Shown here: piece by piece, positions 7,292 to 15,660 of the stretch
Layout: every line of letters starts with the position of its first letter
How positions within the stretch are numbered: the stretch's first letter is position 1
Origin: Bacillus sp. UNC438CL73TsuS30
GTDB taxonomy: Bacteria; Bacillota; Bacilli; Bacillales; Cytobacillaceae
Direction: 5' to 3'
DNA: 64,000 nucleotides
Assembly (NCBI RefSeq): GCF_000482325.1
Contig: NZ_AXVA01000014.1
Location: 112,014-176,013, forward strand
Program-made: the position numbers and the translations under genes
The notes under the pieces: generated by a model
What the model was told of the DNA's origin: nothing
The model's database searches: none
The model's input: the letters and a program-made list of their open reading frames with translations, nothing else

Positions 7292-8722
7292 ATGAGCACA
7301 TATTTAATGCAGATCAACGGGGAAAGTGTTGAAAGTGAAAGTAAGGAAATGATTAAGGTAATTAACCCTGCGAATAATCAGGTGATCGCAGAAGTTCCAA
7401 AAGGGGGAATGGTTGAAGCGAAAAAGGCGGTAGATGCAGCATTTGCCGCTTTTAAGGAATGGTCTGTTAAAACGGCTGAGGAACGCAGTCAATTATTAAT
7501 GAAATGGTTTCAATTGATAGATGAAAATAAAGAAGAACTCGCACGGATTATGACAGAAGAGCAAGGGAAGCCGTTGAAAGAAGCGTTGGGTGAGATTATT
7601 AATGCGAACAGCTATGTTTCCTGGTATGCAGAAGAAGGAAAACGGATTTATGGCGAAACGATTCCATCCTCCCATCCGAATAAACGAATTCTTATTCAGA
7701 AACAACCGGTAGGTGTAGTTGCAGCGATTACACCATGGAATTTCCCTGCCTCGATGATTACTAGAAAGGTAGCACCTGCACTGGCAGCCGGTTGTACGGC
7801 TGTTATTAAGCCGGCCACTCAAACTCCTTTAACAGCCTTAAAGATGGTTGAGTTTGGACATTTGGCTGGAATTCCAAAAGGCGTGTTAAATGTCGTGACT
7901 GGAGATTCCAGGGCAATTGGTGATGCTTGGCTGCAAGATGAGCGTGTTCGTAAACTAACATTTACCGGTTCGACAGAGGTTGGTAAGATGCTAATGAAGG
8001 GTGCGGCAGATACCGTTAAGAAAATTTCTTTAGAATTAGGCGGTCATGCGCCGTTTATCGTGATGGATGATGCAAATATTGATAAGGCGGTTGAAGGGGT
8101 TGTGGGCTCGAAGTTCAGGAATGCCGGTCAAACTTGTATTTGTACGAATCGTATCTATGTTCATGAATCAATTGAAGCCGAATTTAATGAAAAATTCCGT
8201 GAAGCCGTTGCAAAATTAAGGATTGGAGATGGATTAGATCAAGGAACAGACATTGGTCCAATGATTGATTCACATGCTATTGATAAAGTAAAGGAACAAA
8301 TTGATGATGCTCTTAGCAAGGGCGGGAAACTGCTTCAAGGCGGCAGCAGAGCTAATATTGCAGATGGTTACTTTTTTGAGCCGACAATTATCACAAATGC
8401 TGGGGATGAAATGCTTTGTATGAAAGAGGAAACGTTTGGACCGCTGGCACCGGTGGCAACGTTTAAAACAGAAGAGGAAGTACTTGAGAGAGCGAATAAT
8501 TCAATATACGGATTGGCTGCCTATGTTTATACGGAAAGCCTAAGCAGAGCGATTCGGATTAGTGAAAAGCTTGAGTATGGAATCGTCGGGCTAAATGATG
8601 CACTTCCGACGGTTGCACAGGCACCGTTCGGAGGATTTAAAGAAAGTGGTTTAGGACGCGAAGGCGGGCATTACGGGATTGATGAATATCTCGAAGTGAA
8701 ATATGTTTCGATTGCATTTTAA
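7292..8722 (+). CDS. gabD: Succinate-/glutarate-semialdehyde dehydrogenase
   Basis: A 476-aa aldehyde dehydrogenase that oxidises the semialdehyde made by GabT to succinate or glutarate with NAD(P)+. The general base E248 (LELGG), the nucleophile C282 (GQTCICTNR, with a second cysteine two residues on, as in GabD) and the Rossmann motif FTGSTEVGK are present. A GGAGAATT site precedes the ATG. Last gene of the gabPTD operon, closed by a terminator at 8734-8767. Confidence 0.92.
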   Translation: MSTYLMQINGESVESESKEMIKVINPANNQVIAEVPKGGMVEAKKAVDAAFAAFKEWSVKTAEERSQLLMKWFQLIDENKEELARIMTEEQGKPLKEALGEIINANSYVSWYAEEGKRIYGETIPSSHPNKRILIQKQPVGVVAAITPWNFPASMITRKVAPALAAGCTAVIKPATQTPLTALKMVEFGHLAGIPKGVLNVVTGDSRAIGDAWLQDERVRKLTFTGSTEVGKMLMKGAADTVKKISLELGGHAPFIVMDDANIDKAVEGVVGSKFRNAGQTCICTNRIYVHESIEAEFNEKFREAVAKLRIGDGLDQGTDIGPMIDSHAIDKVKEQIDDALSKGGKLLQGGSRANIADGYFFEPTIITNAGDEMLCMKEETFGPLAPVATFKTEEEVLERANNSIYGLAAYVYTESLSRAIRISEKLEYGIVGLNDALPTVAQAPFGGFKESGLGREGGHYGIDEYLEVKYVSIAF

Positions 8723-8733
8723 AATATCAATGT

Positions 8734-8767
8734 AAGGAACCTCATATATAAAGGGGTTCCTTTTTTT
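8734..8767 (+). terminator. gabPTD operon terminator
   Basis: An 8-bp stem, AAGGAACC (8734-8741) with GGTTCCTT (8755-8762), runs into T7. Confidence 0.82.
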
Positions 8768-8795
8768 ATGGAAATAAAAAGGGGAGAATTAAATA

Positions 8796-8824
8796 TTGAC
8801 TAAAATTGAAATACTCAATATAAT
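8796..8824 (+). promoter_or_regulatory. Sigma-A promoter of the coiled-coil/amt pair
   Basis: TTGACT (8796-8801), 17 bp, TATAAT (8819-8824). I found no TnrA- or GlnR-like palindrome overlapping it. Confidence 0.75.
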
Positions 8825-8859
8825 CAGAAAAAGTAACATTTCATGTGAGGAGATATAAC

Positions 8860-9267
8860 ATGGACGTCATTGATGAATTATATCGCACTTTAGAATTTCA
8901 ATTTGATCCCAAAGAATTAGTTCATATCTTGCAAGAAATAAAGATATATAAGGAAAAAGAAATAGTTCAAATTAAAAACAAAATTATAAAGTACGAAGAA
9001 AAAAGAAGAACACATGAGGCTTGGTATCAATCATTACCAGCTATAAAAAAGTTTTTCACAGGACGCCCCCCCAGCCATCATCAAGCAGTTGAGTACCTTG
9101 TTAATGTGAAACAGCGATTAATGAACATAGAAGATATTAAGAGAAAAATTAATGATTTAGAGAGAATTATAGTGATGGTGCAAGACGAGGAGAAACAAGC
9201 TATTGTTCTTTCTCATAGTGTTATAGAAGAACTTAAAAGCTATAAAGGAATAGGGGGCCAATCGTAA
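8860..9267 (+). CDS. Hypothetical coiled-coil protein coupled to amt
   Basis: A 135-aa soluble protein of unknown function, rich in K, E and I, with predicted helical/coiled-coil stretches at about 15-50 and 85-125 and a conserved-looking central ALPAIKKFFTGRPPSHHQA-like motif (here beginning SLPAIKKFF). It is neither a PII protein nor similar to GlnK. The start is the ATG after GAGGAG; an upstream in-frame ATG-like extension lacks a site. Its TAA overlaps the ATG of the ammonium transporter (TAATG), so the two are translationally coupled, in the place where many bacteria keep glnK. A role in transporter control is inference only. Confidence 0.7.
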   Translation: MDVIDELYRTLEFQFDPKELVHILQEIKIYKEKEIVQIKNKIIKYEEKRRTHEAWYQSLPAIKKFFTGRPPSHHQAVEYLVNVKQRLMNIEDIKRKINDLERIIVMVQDEEKQAIVLSHSVIEELKSYKGIGGQS

Positions 9268-10535
9268 TGACAATCCCTGCCATTCAATCAGGTCTTGATA
9301 CGATCTGGGTTGTTCTGACTGCAGCTATGATTTTATTAATGGAAGGCGGATTTGCTCTGCTTGAAGCAGGCTTTGTTCGCTCTAAAAACAGTGTGAATAT
9401 TATTATGAAGGTATTTGCCGATATTACGATTGGGACACTTTGTTATTACTTAGTCGGCTTTGCGCTTATGTATGGTTCAGACCTTTTGGGTGTAATTGGT
9501 ACGGATGGATTTATGTTAAAAGGGGATTTTACCCATTTAAAATTATCTATTTCGACGGATACCTTTTGGCTTTTCCAAGGTGCTTTTGTTATCGCAGTTA
9601 TTTCCATTGTTTCCGGGGCTCTAGCAGAAAGGGTGAATTTCCGCGCTTATCTTTTATACGTTATATTGATGACTTCACTAATCTATCCAATTGCCGGACA
9701 TTGGGTCTGGGGTGGAGGATGGTTAGGGAAACTAGGAATGGAAGACTTTGCAGGTTCTGCTGTTATACATGCTTTAGGAGGGTTCTCAGCATTAGCGGCA
9801 GCTATTCTTATCGGACCAAGAAAAGGTAAATTTACGTCAAAAAACTCCGCTTCCATTGCTTTGCCTAGTAATCTGCCGCTTGCTTCAGTAGGGGCCTTTT
9901 TATTATGGTTCGGCTGGTTTGGATTTAATGCTGGAAGTACACTGACAGCTACGGATGTGAGAATAGGTCACATCGCAATTGTAACCATGTTATCAGCTGC
10001 TGCAGGCGGAGCAACCGCATTAATCTATACTTTATTCCGATACGGCCGATCGGATGCCCCATCTGTCATTAATGCCTCCCTCGCAGGCCTTGTGGGGATA
10101 ACAGCTGGTTGTGCCTTTGTAAGCGACCAGTCATCCATCATAATTGGCGCGATTTCTGGTTTATTAATGATGGGTGCGACGAATTGGTTGGAAGCAAAAC
10201 AGATTGATGACCCGGTTGGCGCTTTTCCAGTTCATGCTGTTTCTGGTGTATGGGGAACGATTGCTGTCGGTCTTTTCGCAACAAAAGGGGGCCTTTTAGA
10301 AGGAGGGGGCTGGCATTTATTATGGATTCAGTTGTTAGGATTAATCATTTTATGCGGATGGGGATTCCTGCTTACATGGGCAGGTTTAAAGCTCATCAAT
10401 AAATGGGTCCCAATTCGAGCCTCAAATGATGAAGAAGATCTTGGTCTGGATATAAGTTACCATGGTATCATGGCAACCCATACATCTCCTGAGTTCCTTC
10501 AAGTGGGTGAGTATTTAAATAGGAATGAAGATTAA
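9267..10535 (+). CDS. amtB: Ammonium transporter (Amt family)
   Basis: A 422-aa Amt/Mep/Rh protein with about 11 membrane segments that conducts ammonium/ammonia as a trimer in the cytoplasmic membrane. Visible signatures are GFALLEAGFVRSKNSVNI near the N-terminus, the pore histidine region HALGGFSALAAA and the second pore histidine in GAFPVHAVSGVWGT. The cytoplasmic tail (about residues 385-422) ends YHGIMATHTSPEFLQVGEY. The start overlaps the preceding stop. B. subtilis pairs nrgA with the PII gene nrgB; here the partner is an unrelated coiled-coil protein. Confidence 0.92.
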   Translation: MTIPAIQSGLDTIWVVLTAAMILLMEGGFALLEAGFVRSKNSVNIIMKVFADITIGTLCYYLVGFALMYGSDLLGVIGTDGFMLKGDFTHLKLSISTDTFWLFQGAFVIAVISIVSGALAERVNFRAYLLYVILMTSLIYPIAGHWVWGGGWLGKLGMEDFAGSAVIHALGGFSALAAAILIGPRKGKFTSKNSASIALPSNLPLASVGAFLLWFGWFGFNAGSTLTATDVRIGHIAIVTMLSAAAGGATALIYTLFRYGRSDAPSVINASLAGLVGITAGCAFVSDQSSIIIGAISGLLMMGATNWLEAKQIDDPVGAFPVHAVSGVWGTIAVGLFATKGGLLEGGGWHLLWIQLLGLIILCGWGFLLTWAGLKLINKWVPIRASNDEEDLGLDISYHGIMATHTSPEFLQVGEYLNRNED

Positions 10536-10547
10536 AGATAAAAATGA

Positions 10548-10584
10548 AAAAAACGTTAAAGCTCTAAGCGTTAACGTTTTTTTT
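10548..10584 (+). terminator. amt terminator
   Basis: The stem AAACGTTAA (10551-10559)/TTAACGTTT (10571-10579), extended by flanking A and T runs, has an 11-nt loop. Confidence 0.82.
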
Positions 10585-10694
10585 ATTCGCCCCTCAAAAA
10601 AATGGAAAGTTTATTGTGTGTACAAAACGAGAATAAATGGATAATATATAGGGATATTTAAATTGATAAATCCAATAGGAAAGGTTGGATTAAA

Positions 10695-11129
10695 TTGTCA
10701 AAATCTATCCGCTCTATACCACGACCGCTTGTCAGGACAAATCAATCGGTCATTGTTATATGTTCTGTTTTAACATTATTTTCGGGCCAAGAATGGTTTT
10801 TACTGATACCATTTATATCTGGTCTCCTTGGGCTGTTTTTTGGGTTTAATCCCATTATGCAGATTGCAAAGAGATTTTTGCGTAAAGAGCCAAAGGCTTA
10901 CATTCCTGAAGATTGGGATCAGCAGCAATTTAACCAAAAAATTGCCGTTATATGTTTAGGATTAAGTTTCATCGGCTTTATTACAGGATGGAATACAGTT
11001 GGTTATGTATTTACTATTCTTGTTGCAATAGCAGCTTTCGTTGCAATATTAGGATTTTGTATTGGATGCTTCATCCATTATCAATGGAAAATGTACTCTT
11101 ATAGAAGAAACAAAAACCACTCTAATTAG
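10695..11129 (+). CDS. DUF4395 membrane protein
   Basis: A 144-aa integral membrane protein with about four TM helices (residues 18-32, 36-53, 82-98, 104-128). It carries the DUF4395 signature: PRPLVRTNQ near the N-terminus and FNPIMQIAKRFL after the second helix. No biochemical function is known to me for the family. The start is TTG, with an AGGAAAGG site about 10 nt upstream. It stands alone between the amt and arg transcription units and has its own terminator. Confidence 0.8.
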   Translation: MSKSIRSIPRPLVRTNQSVIVICSVLTLFSGQEWFLLIPFISGLLGLFFGFNPIMQIAKRFLRKEPKAYIPEDWDQQQFNQKIAVICLGLSFIGFITGWNTVGYVFTILVAIAAFVAILGFCIGCFIHYQWKMYSYRRNKNHSN

Positions 11130-11135
11130 AAAAGA

Positions 11136-11175
11136 GAAAGCAGAATCCTGCAAACTGTGGGCGTTCTGCTTTTTT
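11136..11175 (+). terminator. Terminator after the DUF4395 gene
   Basis: AAAGCAGAA (11136-11144) pairs with TTCTGCTTT (11163-11171) across an 18-nt loop and is followed by a T run. Confidence 0.75.
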
Positions 11176-11277
11176 ATTTGTATAAAAAATGTATAATCTA
11201 ACAAGGAAAAATGAAAGCGTTTTCAGTATATTTTTATTAAAATTTCAATTAAAACTGATAATTTAGTACTTTTAATA

Positions 11278-11312
11278 TTGAATAATTATTAATCTGTAAG
11301 TATAATAATTCA
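11278..11312 (+). promoter_or_regulatory. argC promoter overlaid by two ARG boxes
   Basis: A sigma-A promoter, TTGAAT (11278-11283), 17 bp, TATAAT (11301-11306), is covered by two ArgR/AhrC half-operators: TGAATAATTATTAA (11279-11292, one mismatch to TGAATwwwwATTCA) and AGTATAATAATTCA (11299-11312, two mismatches). Their centres are 20 bp apart, as in typical double ARG boxes. One box lies on the -35 and the other on the -10, so arginine-dependent repression is strongly implied. Confidence 0.85.
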
Positions 11313-11342
11313 TTAAGAAGACGAATTCGGGAGATGAAAAGA

Positions 11343-12380
11343 TTGAAGGTTGCGATTATCGGTGGAACGGGATACGGGGCAATTGAATTAATCAGATTAA
11401 TTAATAAACATCCATATTTAGAAATTGGTACCGTTGTATCTAACTCGCAAGCCGGTACCCAATTTAGTGAAGCATATCCGCACTTGTTGAATATAGTAGA
11501 TTTATCGCTCGAAACATTTGACCCAAGTGAATTAAGCAAAAATAATGAAATGGTTTTTCTTGCAACTCCTTCAGGTGTAAGTAAGGACATGGTTCCGCAG
11601 CTTTTAAAAGCCGGAATCAAATGCGTAGACTTATCCGGTGACTTCCGACTAAGGTCTACTGTTGAATACGAATCGTGGTATAAACATTCACCCGCAGATG
11701 AAAATTATTTAAATCAGGCTGTCTATGGACTTAGTGAAATTTACACAGAAAATATAAAGAATGCTAATCTGCTTTCCAATCCGGGGTGCTACCCAACGGC
11801 AGCTACACTTGGGCTTTTACCAATTTTGAAAACAAGTTTAGCAGATTATAAGTCTATTATCATTGATGCAAAATCGGGGGTATCTGGAGCAGGAAGAGGG
11901 CTTTCATTAACCTCCCACTACGGAGAAATAAATGAAAACATAAGGGCCTATAAACTTGGAGCCCATCAACATATACCGGAAATTGAGCAAACTCTTAGTG
12001 ATGAAGCGCAAACACCGATCACAATCTCCTTTACAACTCACTTAGTGCCCATGACAAGAGGAATCATGTGTACGACTTATATAAACTTAAAGGATAATAT
12101 TTCAACTGAAGAAGTGCTTGAATTATATGATGAATTTTATAAAAATAAGCCGTTTGTAAGGGTAAGACCAATAGGTAACCTTCCTTCAACTAAAGAGGTC
12201 CTTGGCAGTAATTATTGTGACATCGGGTTGCATGTTGATCCACGGACCGCCCGTCTAACCATTATTTCGGTGATTGATAACCTAGTAAAAGGGGCTGCAG
12301 GGCAAGCAATTCAAAATGCAAACATTATGAACGGTTGGGATGAACAGACTGGGCTTAGCGATATTCCAATGTATCCATAG
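11343..12380 (+). CDS. argC: N-acetyl-gamma-glutamyl-phosphate reductase
   Basis: ArgC reduces N-acetylglutamyl phosphate to the semialdehyde with NADPH, the third step of arginine synthesis. It has the Rossmann motif AIIGGTGYGAIELIRL and the catalytic cysteine in LLSNPGCYPTA (C149 from the chosen start). The frame also has an ATG at 11334, but the GGGAG site lies only about 1 nt before it. TTG at 11343 has ideal spacing and gives MKVAIIGGTGYG, matching the family's N-terminus (345 aa). First gene of argCJBD-carAB-argF. Confidence 0.93.
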   Translation: MKVAIIGGTGYGAIELIRLINKHPYLEIGTVVSNSQAGTQFSEAYPHLLNIVDLSLETFDPSELSKNNEMVFLATPSGVSKDMVPQLLKAGIKCVDLSGDFRLRSTVEYESWYKHSPADENYLNQAVYGLSEIYTENIKNANLLSNPGCYPTAATLGLLPILKTSLADYKSIIIDAKSGVSGAGRGLSLTSHYGEINENIRAYKLGAHQHIPEIEQTLSDEAQTPITISFTTHLVPMTRGIMCTTYINLKDNISTEEVLELYDEFYKNKPFVRVRPIGNLPSTKEVLGSNYCDIGLHVDPRTARLTIISVIDNLVKGAAGQAIQNANIMNGWDEQTGLSDIPMYP

Positions 12381-12416
12381 AACATTATTTTTGGGAAGCA
12401 CAGGAGGGAAAACTTG

Positions 12417-13643
12417 ATGCAAGCAATTTCTAATCATAAAGTGGTTGTCTTAAAAGAAAAAGGCGTTACCTTACCAAAGGGATTTAACGCAGGCGGGATG
12501 AATTGCGGGATTAAAAAGGGAAAACTGGACTTAGGCTATATCGTTTCGGAAGTTCCCTCTACAGCGGCCGGGGTATATACAACAAACATCTTTCAGGCAG
12601 CGCCGTTAGTCGTTACACAAGAAAGCATTGCGAAAGAACATAAAATTCAGGCTGTGCTTGTGAATTCTGGTAATGCCAATGCTTGCACAGGGGGACAGGG
12701 ACTAAAAGATGCCTCCACAATGCAAAAGGCTTTTGCCAATGAATTGGGAATACCTGAACACCTTGTTGCTGTAACTGCAACGGGCGTAATCGGAGAATTG
12801 CTTCCAATGGAAAAAATCAATCCGGGAATCGGCCAAATTTTACAGGCAGAAAATGAGGCTGAAGAAAACTTTATACAAGCGATTTTAACAACAGATACGG
12901 CTGTGAAGCATATTGCGGTCCAAACTCAAATAGACGGGAAAACAGTCAGTATTGGCGGAGCTGCAAAGGGCTCGGGAATGATACATCCAAACATGGCAAC
13001 CATGCTTGGTTTTATTACTACTGATGCAAATATAGCCCATGAGGATCTTCTTTTTGCCCTTAAAGAGGTGACAAATCAAACCTTTAATATGATTACCGTT
13101 GATGGGGATACAAGTACAAATGATATGGTGCTGGTTATGGCCAACGGACTTGCAGAAAACAATCTACTAACTAAAGATCATCCTGATTGGGATGGATTTG
13201 TAACGGGTTTAAAAATCGTTTCCGAGGAGCTGGCTAAAAAGATTGCCCGTGATGGTGAAGGAGCAACAAAATTAATCGAGGTAACCGTTGAAGGAGCACA
13301 AAATCAGAAGGATGCAAGCATAGTCGGGAAATCGATTATTTCTTCCAGTCTGGTTAAAACGGCTATCTTTGGAACGGACGCAAACTGGGGCAGAATTGTT
13401 ACGGCGATTGGTTATAGTGGTGTGCAAGTTCAGCCTAATGCCATCAAGGTAGCGATTGGGCCTTACCAAGTGTTTGAAAATGGCTTGCCTTGTCCATTCG
13501 ATGAAGCGGAAGTTAAAAACTATTTAGAGCAGGAAACCATCAAAATTTTTGTTGAATTAAATCAAGGAAATCACAGTGCTACAGCCTGGGGATGCGATTT
13601 AACCTATGATTATGTCAAAATCAATGGATCCTATCGCACATAG
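12417..13643 (+). CDS. argJ: Bifunctional ornithine acetyltransferase / N-acetylglutamate synthase
   Basis: ArgJ recycles the acetyl group from N-acetylornithine to glutamate; the bifunctional form can also use acetyl-CoA. The precursor cleaves itself into alpha and beta chains before the threonine of the HPNMATMLGF motif (T195 here), which becomes the nucleophile. The start ATG at 12417 is 8 nt after AGGAGGG; the TTG one codon earlier is too close. It is 408 aa, the usual length. It lies 36 bp after argC, and its stop codon overlaps the argB ribosome binding site. Confidence 0.93.
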   Translation: MQAISNHKVVVLKEKGVTLPKGFNAGGMNCGIKKGKLDLGYIVSEVPSTAAGVYTTNIFQAAPLVVTQESIAKEHKIQAVLVNSGNANACTGGQGLKDASTMQKAFANELGIPEHLVAVTATGVIGELLPMEKINPGIGQILQAENEAEENFIQAILTTDTAVKHIAVQTQIDGKTVSIGGAAKGSGMIHPNMATMLGFITTDANIAHEDLLFALKEVTNQTFNMITVDGDTSTNDMVLVMANGLAENNLLTKDHPDWDGFVTGLKIVSEELAKKIARDGEGATKLIEVTVEGAQNQKDASIVGKSIISSSLVKTAIFGTDANWGRIVTAIGYSGVQVQPNAIKVAIGPYQVFENGLPCPFDEAEVKNYLEQETIKIFVELNQGNHSATAWGCDLTYDYVKINGSYRT

Positions 13644-13658
13644 AGGAGGGGCACAAAA

Positions 13659-14456
13659 GTGAAATACCTAGTTATCAAGTGTGGCGGCAGTGTGTTAGAA
13701 AATCTGCCGAGATCATTTTATGAGGATATCGTAAAAATCCACGAATCGGGCGAGTGGACTCCTATTATTGTCCACGGTGGAGGCCCTTTAATTACAGGAT
13801 TACTTAAAAACTTAAATGTTGAAACCACCTTTGTGAACGGCCTGCGCGTAACGAGCCTTCAGGTTCTGGATATCGTGGAAATGGTACTAAGCGGGTCAGT
13901 TAATAAACAAGTGGTTAGAAATATTATTGAAGCGAGCGGTAATGCTTATGGTGTCAGCGGGGTAGATGGCTCTCTATTAAAGGCGAAACCGGTGGGAAAT
14001 TCCGAAGTAATTGGTTTTGTCGGCGAAGTTGTCGAAGTGAACAAAAGTGTAGTGGAAGGCATCATTGATCAGGGATATATTCCCGTCATATCACCAATTG
14101 GAATTGATGAAAATGGGCAGCGTTACAACATAAATGGGGATATTGCTGCAAGCGCCGTTGCGAAAGTGTTAGAAGCAAATCTTTGCTTTATCAGTGATAT
14201 TCCAGGAATTTTAATTGAAGCAAATGGTGAAAAAAAGAAGCTTGATCAAGTATCGAAGGCGGCAGTTGAGGAATTGATTCAAAATAAAACCATCTATGGA
14301 GGAATGATTCCAAAGGTTACGGCCGCAATTGACGGACTTGTTCACAATATACCAGAGGTTGCCATTATCAACGGCTTTGAGAAAAATAGTCTAATAGACT
14401 ATGTAAACGGTAAAAAGATTGGTACGAAAATCGTTCTAGAAGAGGAGATTGTGTAA
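13659..14456 (+). CDS. argB: Acetylglutamate kinase
   Basis: ArgB phosphorylates N-acetylglutamate with ATP. The amino-acid kinase fold shows in KCGGSV near the N-terminus, VHGGGPLITGLL for substrate binding, YNINGDIAASAVA and the C-terminal GGMIPKVTAA. It is 265 aa and starts with GTG after GAGGAGGGG. It lacks the N-terminal helix extension seen in hexameric arginine-inhibited kinases, so feedback inhibition may be weak, though this is inference. Its TAA overlaps the argD ATG. Confidence 0.93.
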   Translation: MKYLVIKCGGSVLENLPRSFYEDIVKIHESGEWTPIIVHGGGPLITGLLKNLNVETTFVNGLRVTSLQVLDIVEMVLSGSVNKQVVRNIIEASGNAYGVSGVDGSLLKAKPVGNSEVIGFVGEVVEVNKSVVEGIIDQGYIPVISPIGIDENGQRYNINGDIAASAVAKVLEANLCFISDIPGILIEANGEKKKLDQVSKAAVEELIQNKTIYGGMIPKVTAAIDGLVHNIPEVAIINGFEKNSLIDYVNGKKIGTKIVLEEEIV

Positions 14457-15655
14457 TGGCAAATAACACTTCCGTTTCCCTTGAATCGCCACTAATGGCT
14501 ACATACAATCGTTTCCCAGTTACATTAGTAAAAGGAAAAGGAAGCTATGTGTGGGACGACAAAGGAACTCAATTTTTAGATTTCACTTCTGGTATTGCTA
14601 CATGTAATTTAGGTCATGTACCGGATTCAGTTAAAGAAAAACTTGAGGAACAAGTCCAAAATTTATGGCATTGCTCCAATCTCTATAATATACCGAATCA
14701 ACAGGAACTTGCTGCCCTTTTAACAGAAAACAGCTGTGGCGATCAAGTTTTCTTTTGCAACAGCGGCGCGGAAGCAAATGAGGCAGCCATTAAATTGGCA
14801 CGTCGATATGCACAAAAGGTAAAAGGGACGGACTCTTATGAAATTGTCACTTTCGAGCAATCCTTTCACGGCAGAACCTTGGCGACCCTCTCAGCTACGG
14901 GCCAAGAGAAAATTCAACAGGGATTCTTGCCTTTGGTTCAAGGCTTTCGCTATTTACCTTTTAATGATAACGAAGCAATTGAACAGCTGGCGGAAATCAG
15001 ACCTGCTGCCGTTTTACTTGAACTTGTTCAAGGTGAAGGAGGAGTCATTCCAGCAAACAAGGAATGGGTAAAGAAACTCGCATTAATTTGCGCGGCGAAT
15101 GATATTTTATTGATGGTTGACGAAATCCAAACGGGCATCGGACGGACCGGTACATTGTTTGCTTATGAGCAATACTCCATTGAACCGGACGTAATAAGTG
15201 TTGCCAAAGGTCTTGGCTCCGGTTTTCCAATCGGGGCAATCATCGCAAAAGAAAAGGCGGCAAAAGCATTTGAACCGGGCAGCCACGGGAGCACGTTCGG
15301 AGGAAATCCATTAGCGACGGCTGCAGGAGTTGCCACTATCACATACATCGTAAAAAGTGATGTATTATCAAAGGCTGGAGAAATCTCATCGTATTTAGAT
15401 GAAAAGCTTCAAAGTTTAACAGAAAAGTATTCTTTTATTAAAGACGTTCGTGGTAAAGGCTTATTGAAAGGAGTCGTCATTGATGTGAATGCGGCTGAAA
15501 TTGTTCAAAAAGCAATCGGCGAGCAGCTGCTTATTCTTACAGCCGGACCTAATGTGATAAGAGTATTGCCTCCATTAACTGCTACAATCGAAGAGGTAAA
15601 TGAATTTATTACGAAGTTGGAGAAGGCGTTCCAAAGTATACAGAAAGGCGAGTGA
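14456..15655 (+). CDS. argD: Acetylornithine aminotransferase
   Basis: A 399-aa class-III PLP aminotransferase converting N-acetylglutamate semialdehyde and glutamate to N-acetylornithine. It has FFCNSGAEANEAAIKLAR, SFHGRTLATLSATGQ, the PLP-contacting D in VDEIQTGIGRTG and the lysine of SVAKGLGSGFPIGA. TAATG overlap with argB indicates coupled translation, and its stop lies just before carA. Distinct from the gabT at 5.9 kb. Confidence 0.93.
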   Translation: MANNTSVSLESPLMATYNRFPVTLVKGKGSYVWDDKGTQFLDFTSGIATCNLGHVPDSVKEKLEEQVQNLWHCSNLYNIPNQQELAALLTENSCGDQVFFCNSGAEANEAAIKLARRYAQKVKGTDSYEIVTFEQSFHGRTLATLSATGQEKIQQGFLPLVQGFRYLPFNDNEAIEQLAEIRPAAVLLELVQGEGGVIPANKEWVKKLALICAANDILLMVDEIQTGIGRTGTLFAYEQYSIEPDVISVAKGLGSGFPIGAIIAKEKAAKAFEPGSHGSTFGGNPLATAAGVATITYIVKSDVLSKAGEISSYLDEKLQSLTEKYSFIKDVRGKGLLKGVVIDVNAAEIVQKAIGEQLLILTAGPNVIRVLPPLTATIEEVNEFITKLEKAFQSIQKGE

Positions 15656-15660
15656 GCATA

